This document shows, piece by piece, positions 58,088-64,000 of a stretch of DNA of 64,000 nt. Source of the stretch: Methylobacterium sp. DB0501 (GTDB lineage: Bacteria; Pseudomonadota; Alphaproteobacteria; Rhizobiales; Beijerinckiaceae); assembly GCF_011043735.1 (NCBI RefSeq), contig NZ_JAAKGV010000008.1, positions 109,840 to 173,839 of the forward strand, read 5' to 3'. The notes beneath the pieces are model-generated. The model was not told the DNA's origin and ran no database searches. It worked only from the letters and a program-made list of their open reading frames with translations. Positions within the stretch are counted from its first letter, which is position 1, and each line of letters begins with the position of its first letter. A program made the position numbers and the translations under genes.

Positions 58088-58239
58088 GGCGCGGGGCGCC
58101 AGGGGCATCAGGCTCGACCTTCAGCCGGAACGGGGAAAGCGGGTCGTGCCCTCCCGGGCTCGCTCTGGGCCGCTCCGCGAAGAGCCGCCGCGCCCGCGAA
58201 CACCCGCGGCGGGCTGCCCCGCCGGGGCGCGTCATAGGG

Positions 58240-58290
58240 TTTCCGACCGATCGCTGGGCGATTGCTTGGAATCGCCCAGCGATGCGGAAA
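58240..58290. repeat. Long inverted repeat (14-bp perfect stem)
   Basis: ATCGCTGGGCGATT (58250-58263) and AATCGCCCAGCGAT (58270-58283) are perfect complements around a 6-base loop, with outer arms TTTCCG (58240-58245) and CGGAAA (58285-58290). It could be a strong hairpin in RNA or a mobile-element end. Confidence 0.85.
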
Positions 58291-58337
58291 TCGGCTTCGC
58301 GCAGAGCCTGCTTGACTTGATCGGCAGTCGTCACGCC

Positions 58338-58410
58338 CTCCTCGTCATGCCGTGGCCGCGTAGCGGAGCCCGGAATGACACGGTGGATCGAATATCTGTA
58401 GAGACCAATC
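58338..58410 (-). repeat. Palindromic intergenic repeat element, copy 2
   Basis: Read on the minus strand it starts GATTGGTCTCTACAGATAT, then GTGTCATTCCGGGCTCCGC and GGCCACGGCATGACGAGG. Same block order as the copy at 56857, in the opposite direction; the flanking bases (GAGAG upstream of GATTGG) also agree. Confidence 0.65.
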
Positions 58411-58420
58411 GAACGGACTC

Positions 58421-58807
58421 TCACACCCGTCCACGGAGTTCCGGTGCGATGCGGCCGGCCGCGAGGAGGCCCACCAGGCTGTCGAAGGCGAGCGGCTTGT
58501 CGACGAGCGGCACCCCGACCTCGCGCGCACGGGTGCGGATGCGCGGGTTGGGATGGCCGGTGATCAGGATGATGGGGATGCGGGCGTCGAGGTCCTGCAG
58601 GCGCCGGCAGACTTCGAGACCGTCCATCCCCGGCATGACATGATCGAGCAGCACGCAGAGCGGGCACGGCCCGGGGAAAGCCGAGAGAAGCTCGGGCCCG
58701 CTGGTGAAGGTCTCGACGCGGTGCCCTTCGCTCTCGAACAGAAAGCGTGTCGAGTGCAGGATCGCCGGATCGTCGTCGACGACGTAGATGGGAGGATCGC
58801 TCGTCAT
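58421..58807 (-). CDS. Stand-alone receiver domain protein (FixJ-type)
   Basis: A 128-residue protein consisting only of a receiver domain: IYVVDDDPAILHSTRFLF, phosphoacceptor Asp55 in VLLDHVMPGMDGLEV, ILITGHPNP and the Lys in LVDKPLAFD. No output domain. A FixK site lies 68 bases upstream, so it is likely induced by the cascade and could act as a phosphate sink or competitor for FixL. This is an inference from position. Confidence 0.88.
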   Translation of the reverse strand: MTSDPPIYVVDDDPAILHSTRFLFESEGHRVETFTSGPELLSAFPGPCPLCVLLDHVMPGMDGLEVCRRLQDLDARIPIILITGHPNPRIRTRAREVGVPLVDKPLAFDSLVGLLAAGRIAPELRGRV

Positions 58808-58874
58808 GGGGCCGACCGTCAGGATCGAGGCGCGAAGGCGAGCCCCGATGCTCGGCTGCCCGGGTGCGGCCCGC

Positions 58875-58888
58875 CTTGACCTGCCTCA
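58875..58888 (-). promoter_or_regulatory. FixK/FNR-type binding site
   Basis: TTGACCTGCCTCAA, centre 75 bases before the receiver gene start at 58807, expected leader about 33 bases. It lies between that gene and fixJ. Confidence 0.8.
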
Positions 58889-58894
58889 AGCGGG

Positions 58895-59548
58895 TCAGGC
58901 GAGGCCGGCCAGCACCGCCCGGCGCACCAGGTCCTGGAGCGTGGCCGCCTGCGTCTTGCCCATCAGCTTCGCCCGGTAGATCTCCACGGTGCGCGGGCTG
59001 ATGTCGAGCGCGCGGCCGATCTCCTTGCTCGTCGCCCCGGCGACCAGGCGGTCGAGGACCTGGCGCTCGCGCTCGCTGAGGGTCTCGACCCGCCGCAGGA
59101 AGTCCTGCACGGCCGGATCGGCGGCCGTGGCCGTGCGTCCCGGCGACAGGGCGTAGCGCAGGGCGCGCAGGAGCACCTCGTCGTCGAACGGCTTCTCGAT
59201 GAAGTCGCAGGCCCCGCGCTTCATCGCCTCCACGGCGAGCGCCACGTCGCCGTGGCCGGTCATCACCACGACGGGCAGGGTGTTTCCGGTCTCGCGCAGG
59301 CGCCGGATGAGGTCGAGGCCGTCGATGCCGGGCATGCGGATATCGGTCAGGATGCACCCCGAGACCACGGTCGCGAGCCGCTCGAGCAGTTCGGTCCCGC
59401 TGTCGTAGAGGCGCACGGCGAAGCCTGCGGTCTCGAGCAGGAAAGCGAGCGAGTCCCGCATGGCGGGATCGTCGTCCACCACGTGTACCAGCTCAAGCCC
59501 CATGGCCCCGCTACCCATGGCCCCGCTCCCCATGGCCCGGTTGTCCAT
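58895..59548 (-). CDS. fixJ: FixJ response regulator
   Basis: A receiver plus LuxR-type helix-turn-helix protein, up to 217 residues. [19 protein letters not shown], Asp69 in [38 protein letters not shown], and the output domain [15 protein letters not shown] to [16 protein letters not shown]. Starts are uncertain: a tandem repeat supplies in-frame ATGs at 59548, 59533, 59518 and 59503, several with GGAGC-type sites. The shortest begins [12 protein letters not shown], the usual FixJ length. It overlaps the fixL stop (59511), so the two are coupled. Phosphorylated by FixL at low oxygen; should activate fixK. Confidence 0.92.
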   Translation of the reverse strand: MDNRAMGSGAMGSGAMGLELVHVVDDDPAMRDSLAFLLETAGFAVRLYDSGTELLERLATVVSGCILTDIRMPGIDGLDLIRRLRETGNTLPVVVMTGHGDVALAVEAMKRGACDFIEKPFDDEVLLRALRYALSPGRTATAADPAVQDFLRRVETLSERERQVLDRLVAGATSKEIGRALDISPRTVEIYRAKLMGKTQAATLQDLVRRAVLAGLA

Positions 59549-59575
59549 GGCCCGGCTCCGAATGGCCCGGCTCCT
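59501..59575. repeat. 15-bp tandem repeat at the fixL/fixJ junction, read in two frames
   Basis: Five units start at 59501, 59516, 59531, 59546 and 59561, of the type CATGGCCCCGCTCCC. On the minus strand they code for the fixL tail (a five-residue PGHGx repeat) in one frame and for the fixJ head (MGSGA repeat, an ATG in four units) in another. A single-base change in the first unit (GCTACC) creates the fixL stop. Confidence 0.92.
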
Positions 59576-61100
59576 CTTGCGTCGCCGGCAGGGTCAGCCG
59601 GAAGGTGGCGCCGCCGGCCCCGTTGCGCTCGACCTCCAGCCGCCCCCCATGCGCTTCGCTGATGGTCCGGCAGATCGAGAGCCCGACGCCCATGCCGCTC
59701 GGCTTGGTGGTGACGAAGGGCTGGAACAGGCGTCCGGCCACATCCTCGGCGATCCCGGGTCCGGTATCGGAGACGGCGATCTCGACCCTGTCGGGGGCGA
59801 GGCGCCGCGCGCCGATGCCGAGTTCGCGGCGAGGGCTCTGCGCCATGGCCTCGCGGGCGTTGCGGATCAGGTTGATCAGCACCTGCTGGATCTGGACCCG
59901 GTCGGCGAGGACAGAGCCGGCCCGTTGGTCGAGGGCGAGGTGCAGGACGATGCCCTGCTCGCGGGCGCCGACCATGGCCAGGGCGCAGGCATCCTCGATC
60001 AGCCGCGCGACCGGCTCGGCGCGCCGCTCGGTCTCGCCCCTCGCCACGAGGTCGCGTAAGCGGCGGATGATCTGGCCGGCCCGCAGCGCCTGCTCGGCGA
60101 CCTTGTCGAGGACATCCACCGCCGTGGCGACGGTGGCGGGATCGGGATGGGTGAGGAGGCGGCTGCAGCCCCTGGCGTAGTTGGCGATGGCGCCGAGCGG
60201 CTGGTTCAACTCATGGGCGAGCGTCGAAGCCATTTCGCCCATCGCGCTCAGCCGCGAGACGTGGACGAGCTCGGACTGGAGTTCCTGCAGGCGGGCCTGG
60301 ATCCGCTGGTACTCGGTCAGGTCGTTGATGAAGCCGGTGAAGAAGACCTGCCTGCCCGAGCGCATCTCCCCGATCGCGAGCTCCATCGGGAAGGTCGAGC
60401 CGTCGCGCCGGCGCCCCGTCACCACCCGGGTGGTGCCGATGATGCGGCGCTCCCGCGTGCGACGGTAGCGCGCGAGGTAGTCGTCATGCTCGGCCCTCGT
60501 CGGTTCCGGCATCAGGATCCGGACGTTCTGGCCGACCGCTTCCTCGGCCGCGTAGCCGAACAGGCGCTCCGCGGCACTGCTGAACGAGTGGATCAGGCCG
60601 GCCTCGTCGATCACCACCATCGCGTCCGGCACCGTATCGAGGATCGAGCGCAGATGCGCCTCGCGGGCGCGCAGGTCCTCCTCGACCCGCTTCTGCCCGT
60701 CGATGCTGACGACGATGCCGCGATGCCGGCAGGCCCGGCCGTCCGCGTCGAGCAGGACCCGCCCCCGGGAGCGAAGCCAGCACGTGTCCCCGTCGGGATG
60801 CACGACGCGGTAATCGATCTCGTAGGCGCCGCCCTCCCGCAGCGTGCGCGCGATGGCGTCCGCCCGGGGGCGGCGATCGTCGGGATGCACCAGGTCCTGC
60901 GTCGCGGAGAAGGATGTCAGCCGCTCGGAGGGAACGCCGAAGAGGCGCGAGCACGCCGAGGACACGGTGATCCGATACGTCGACAGATCCAGCGACCAGA
61001 TGCAGACGCCGACCTCGTCCAGGGTGTGGTGGAGTTCGTCGGTGCTGAGAAGGTCGGCGCCGCCTGGATCCACGGGCATTGTGGTCACCGGGTCGATCAT
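59511..61100 (-). CDS. fixL: FixL oxygen-sensing heme-PAS histidine kinase
   Basis: A soluble 529-residue kinase. A first PAS domain (about 25-140), then the heme PAS domain (about 145-262) with [15 protein letters not shown], where His205 is the heme-iron ligand, and [12 protein letters not shown], where Arg225 matches the Arg that hydrogen-bonds O2 in Bradyrhizobium FixL. The kinase domain has [20 protein letters not shown] (His296), [18 protein letters not shown] and [13 protein letters not shown]. No membrane helix, as in Bradyrhizobium. Low oxygen would free the heme and switch on FixJ phosphorylation. The Pro/Gly/His tail comes from the tandem repeat. Confidence 0.95.
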   Translation of the reverse strand: MIDPVTTMPVDPGGADLLSTDELHHTLDEVGVCIWSLDLSTYRITVSSACSRLFGVPSERLTSFSATQDLVHPDDRRPRADAIARTLREGGAYEIDYRVVHPDGDTCWLRSRGRVLLDADGRACRHRGIVVSIDGQKRVEEDLRAREAHLRSILDTVPDAMVVIDEAGLIHSFSSAAERLFGYAAEEAVGQNVRILMPEPTRAEHDDYLARYRRTRERRIIGTTRVVTGRRRDGSTFPMELAIGEMRSGRQVFFTGFINDLTEYQRIQARLQELQSELVHVSRLSAMGEMASTLAHELNQPLGAIANYARGCSRLLTHPDPATVATAVDVLDKVAEQALRAGQIIRRLRDLVARGETERRAEPVARLIEDACALAMVGAREQGIVLHLALDQRAGSVLADRVQIQQVLINLIRNAREAMAQSPRRELGIGARRLAPDRVEIAVSDTGPGIAEDVAGRLFQPFVTTKPSGMGVGLSICRTISEAHGGRLEVERNGAGGATFRLTLPATQEEPGHSEPGHGQPGHGERGHG

Positions 61101-61860
61101 CGCGCAATCCGGAAGCGGGAAACCAGGCCTGTTTCATCCAGCATTATCGCTTCGTGAGTCCCGCTTGTGGCTGTCATTTGATGGTCATGAATCCCGGCAG
61201 CCTCTCCGTCCCATACCGTGTCACGGATCGGCAGCCGCTGCATGGGAGATCGCCAGCCCCCGTAAGGCGTCTAATACTAATGTAGAGTATATTGACCGTC
61301 ACGATCCTGCTGTCGGAAGCGCACGGCGAACCGGCCGCGGCGTGGTCGTCATGCCATGAAACCCTTCGAGTGAGAATAAATCGGCCGCCCTGACCTTGGG
61401 AATGCCGATGTTCGTTTCCGAATAGTCGAGGCACCGGCGTGATCGACGCCTCCCGAGCAAGGCGACATGACAGCACTGGCGCGCCCGACCCGCAGCGCGA
61501 ACGCCGCCTCCGTCGCAGCGGACAAGTCAGTCGTCGTTGCTCCGCTGCGAGCCGTCCGCACTTCTCCGAGTGGGCGAGACGAAGCCGCCCCGTCGTCGGG
61601 CCTCGACGTGGCATCTCTCTGCCTCTCAACAGTGCCGCGTTCGTGCTGCACAGGACAACTCGGCCCGGGTCTCTTAGCGCGCGGAGCCCGACCGCATCCA
61701 AGTCTGTGGACAACGGTCCTCATGACGGGATCGCCGAACTCCGCTCGATGCACCGGCGTGCGTATTCCACAGGCCTTTAATAATGTCATTTGATATTTCT
61801 CGCGCATTCGTTCACTAAATGGATGGTTTCGCCTGAGAGATCGCAGGATAGTAATACCCC
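61101..61860. other. Long gene-free stretch between fixL and the second mucR-like gene
   Basis: 760 bases with several open frames of 108-179 codons, none with domain-like sequence or a ribosome site. Two A/T-richer patches (about 61270-61300 and 61770-61860) may hold promoters; the second directly precedes the mucR-like gene. No FixK site or RNA gene was recognised. Confidence 0.4.
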
Positions 61861-62283
61861 ATGACGACCATTGACACTTCAGAGGACGAGCTGATTAGCC
61901 TGGCTGCCAGAATCGTTTCGGCCTATGTGACGAGAAATAGCCTCCCCGCCGCGGAACTGCCGGCGCTGATCACCGCGACGCACGCCGCGCTCGGCAGGCT
62001 CGGCGCGCCCACGGAATCGGAACCCGTTCGCCTGCAACCTCCCGTGCCGATCAAGAAGACGGTGACCTACGATTACATCATCAGCTTGGAAGACGGCCGT
62101 AAATACAAAGCGTTGAAGCGCCACCTCAAGGGCCGCGGCCTCACTGCCGATGAGTACAGGAACAAGTGGGGATTGCCGCCCGACTATCCGATGGTCTGCG
62201 AATCCTATGCCAAAACCCGGTCCGATCTGGCCAAAAGCATCGGCCTCGGGCTGTCGGCGCGGATGGGAGCGCGATCGCGGTGA
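61861..62283 (+). CDS. Ros/MucR-family transcriptional regulator (second paralogue)
   Basis: A 140-residue protein, aligned with the one at 8014 over most of its length: PIKKTVTYDYIISLEDGRKY, ALKRHLKGRGLTADEYRNKWG, LPPDYPMVCESYAKTRSDLA and KSIGLGL. It also lacks the zinc-finger cysteines (Ser and Asp instead). It has no AT-hook-like tail, ending ARMGARSR. The A/T-rich leader upstream resembles the self-regulated leaders of mucR genes. Confidence 0.92.
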   Translation: MTTIDTSEDELISLAARIVSAYVTRNSLPAAELPALITATHAALGRLGAPTESEPVRLQPPVPIKKTVTYDYIISLEDGRKYKALKRHLKGRGLTADEYRNKWGLPPDYPMVCESYAKTRSDLAKSIGLGLSARMGARSR

Positions 62284-62496
62284 CGGTCGTCGCCCGGGTC
62301 GTCACGCTCCGCCGCGTCGGTACGGGTCCCTGACCGGGTTCGGCAGCGCCGAGGCGCGACCGCTCCGGCGCCGGTCTCGACGTCGCGCATATCGGTGCCG
62401 CCGGCCATAGCCGTCGGTGGCGCGACAGGAGCCCTCCCCTGTGGAACCTCGCCGCGATCTCGGACCAGTCGGGGAGGAGGGCCGACGGACGCCCCG

Positions 62497-64000
62497 CTAT
62501 CCGGGCTTGTGCGCCCCCGGCATCAGGGTCGGATGGGCGACGGCGACGATGCCGTTGTCGTGGAACGCCCGCTGCACCGCCGCCAGCACGGCCTTCCGGA
62601 TTCCGAACTGGCGCCCGGCGCGCGCCTTGAACTTGCCCCGGATGACGAGCGTCCCGTCCTCGACCGCCGCGATGCCCTGGCTCTTGAACGGCTCCAGAAG
62701 ATCGGGGCGCAGCTCCGGATCGGCCTCGAGGTCCTTCCCGATCTGCTTGAACAGCCGGCGCACCCTCTCGACGTCGGTGTCGAAGGCGACCCGGAAGGCC
62801 AGCTTCTCGATGACCCAGTCGCGGCTGTAGTTCTGCACCTTGCCGATCTGGCCGTAGGGGATCGTGGCGAGCGCCCCCCGGGGGTGGCGCAGCGAGACCG
62901 AGCGGATCGAGATCTTCTCCACGCTGCCCTTGGCGCCGGCGGTCTCGATGTACTCGCCGAGGCGGAACGCGTCGTCGGCGAGGAAGAACAGGCCCGACAC
63001 CACGTCCTTGACCAGCGATTGCGAGCCGAAGCCGAGCGCCAGGCCGAACACCGACAGGCCGGTGACCAGGGGCCAGACGTTGATCCCGAGCGCCAGGAGG
63101 ACCGACAGGACCGCGAGCGCCGCGAGCCCGGCCTTCGCGGCCCCGGCGAGGAGCGGAAGGATCGTGCCGAGACGCGTCCGCGGCGCCTCCTCGGCCTCGT
63201 CGCCGCCGAATTCCGTCCGCCCTCCCCGCTCCGCGGCGAGGAGCCGGCCGGCCGCGACGCCGATCACGTTCCACAGATAGGCGGTGGCGAGCGCGACGGC
63301 GGCGATCTCGGCCATGGTCCGGGCCAGGGTCCCGACCTGGATGCCGAGACCGAGGGCGGCAGGCGCCCCCCATAGCGCGGCGAGCGCCGTACCGATCACC
63401 GCGGCCAGCGCCATCCGGGCCGTGCGGCGGGCCGCGACGGCCGCCGCCGGAACGGACTCGGCGCGGAATCCGCGCTCGGCCCAGGCCGCGATCCGTTGGT
63501 CGAGATGCGGCCAGGTCAGCACGAGGACCAGCGTGACCAGGGTCGCGAGCGGCGGGAGGGGACGCCCGAGCGTCGTCGCCAGCTGCGACGCCGCGACCGT
63601 CACGACGACGACCGCGACGGCGATCACCGGCCAGCATCGGGCGAGGACGCGCCGTGCGCCGCCGCGCGGACGCGGGCCGGCGAGCGCGGCGGCAAGCGGC
63701 CGGCCGGACCGCGCATAGGCGGCTGCGATCAGGCCGGCGGTCGGCACCGCGACGAACGCCGTCCCGACGAGGTCGCGCAACCCGCTTCCCGCATCCCAGA
63801 GCGCGAGGGTCCGGAGGAGCGCGATGCCGCCGAGCGCCCAGGCCACGGCGGTCGCCAGGCCGCGCACGAGCGGAACGAGACGCTTGCGGCGCGGGGCGGA
63901 GGAGGTCTCCAGGATCGCGGACCGGATCAGGGAGGCGGCGAGCCCGGTGAGCGGGACGACGAGCGCCCAGGTGCGGAGGGAGCGGCGGGCGGCCTCCGCC
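62497..64000 (-). CDS. MscS-family mechanosensitive channel, cut by window edge
   Basis: The reading frame is open to the right edge of the window, where it encodes another hydrophobic segment (TWALVVPLTGLAASLI), so the GTG at 63867 is not the start and the N-terminus is missing. Visible are several N-terminal helices, the MscS pore helix and beta domain (GLSVFGLALGFGSQSLVKDVVSGLFFL, FRLGEYIETAGAKGSVEKISI, RSVSLRHPRGALATIPYGQI) and the C-terminal alpha/beta domain. It releases solutes on osmotic downshock; the extra helices suggest a larger MscS relative. Confidence 0.92.
   Translation of the reverse strand, partial: AEAARRSLRTWALVVPLTGLAASLIRSAILETSSAPRRKRLVPLVRGLATAVAWALGGIALLRTLALWDAGSGLRDLVGTAFVAVPTAGLIAAAYARSGRPLAAALAGPRPRGGARRVLARCWPVIAVAVVVVTVAASQLATTLGRPLPPLATLVTLVLVLTWPHLDQRIAAWAERGFRAESVPAAAVAARRTARMALAAVIGTALAALWGAPAALGLGIQVGTLARTMAEIAAVALATAYLWNVIGVAAGRLLAAERGGRTEFGGDEAEEAPRTRLGTILPLLAGAAKAGLAALAVLSVLLALGINVWPLVTGLSVFGLALGFGSQSLVKDVVSGLFFLADDAFRLGEYIETAGAKGSVEKISIRSVSLRHPRGALATIPYGQIGKVQNYSRDWVIEKLAFRVAFDTDVERVRRLFKQIGKDLEADPELRPDLLEPFKSQGIAAVEDGTLVIRGKFKARAGRQFGIRKAVLAAVQRAFHDNGIVAVAHPTLMPGAHKPG

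Larger units (their letters stand above)
57805..58420. other. Intergenic region with two FixK sites, a long hairpin and a repeat element
   Basis: 616 bases between the Crp/Fnr gene and the stand-alone receiver gene. It holds FixK sites at 57857 and 58074, a 14-bp-stem hairpin at 58240-58290 and repeat copy 2 at 58338. An open frame on the minus strand across 57981-58400 lacks coding character. A small RNA starting from 58074 is conceivable. Confidence 0.5.

Noticed and set aside
57981..59357. 458-codon minus-strand frame through the intergenic region and fixJ
   Set aside because: Low-complexity Arg/Pro-rich sequence; it crosses the hairpin, the repeat element and two genes in another frame.
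61174..61807. Open frames of 108-179 codons in the gene-free stretch
   Set aside because: No ribosome site, no domain-like sequence and conflicting frames on both strands.

Overview
The window looks like a chromosomal segment of a Methylobacterium-like alphaproteobacterium (order Hyphomicrobiales). Supporting signs are the very high GC content, two Ros/MucR-type regulators, an NAD-linked molybdenum formate dehydrogenase operon (fds), an aa3 cytochrome c oxidase operon with CtaG and SURF1, a FixL-FixJ-FixK oxygen-sensing cascade, an F1-ATPase zeta-subunit homologue, and GTG/TTG starts with 1-14 bp gene overlaps. This placement is inferred from gene content; no database was searched.

Layout. 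1-7.9 kb: the 5' end of a TonB-dependent receptor gene under a cobalamin riboswitch, an orphan TAXI solute-binding protein, flavohaemoglobin with its NsrR regulator and operator, a uronate dehydrogenase-like gene divergent from an SMP-30 lactonase, an agmatinase-family gene and an AraC remnant. 8-16.6 kb: a MucR-like gene, a three-gene MBOAT/SGNH acyl-transfer cassette, ornithine decarboxylase coupled to a GNAT acetyltransferase, and small membrane or hypothetical genes. 16.9-22.1 kb: cysE, an OmpR-type response regulator, a receiver-DUF3369 histidine kinase and an alpha/beta hydrolase. 22.1-29.3 kb: fdsG-fdsB-fdsA-fdhD-fdsD behind a LysR regulator. 29.6-36.4 kb: ctaC-ctaD-ctaB-(small membrane protein)-ctaG-ctaE, a strong terminator, then DUF983 and SURF1. 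36.5-43.6 kb: a class A penicillin-binding protein, a secreted unknown protein, an ABC-type binding protein and a HAMP-adenylate cyclase.

43.9-61.1 kb is the most coherent block. I read nine FixK-type half-site pairs (TTG[A/C]-N6-[T/G]CAA) here, at 43912, 44727, 45615, 46717, 51469, 55496, 57857, 58074 and 58875. Eight sit upstream of genes, seven of them at a distance fitting activation at about -41.5. The block encodes a heme-PAS FixL, FixJ, a stand-alone receiver, a FixK-like protein and a second Crp/Fnr protein. Its candidate targets include SPW-repeat and small membrane proteins, a minimal K+ channel, two three-BON proteins, three universal stress proteins, a host-attachment-family protein, a cytochrome c, phosphoketolase and a paralogue of the F1-ATPase inhibitor zeta subunit. 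There is no nitrogenase and no cbb3 oxidase. I interpret it as a low-oxygen survival regulon: phosphoketolase for acetyl-phosphate, zeta to restrain ATP hydrolysis, Usp and BON proteins for protection.

61.1-64 kb: a 760-bp gene-free stretch, a second MucR-like gene and a mechanosensitive channel gene running off the right edge. Short tandem repeats with periods of 13-36 bp recur throughout, often at gene ends; the repeat at the fixL/fixJ junction is read in two frames.
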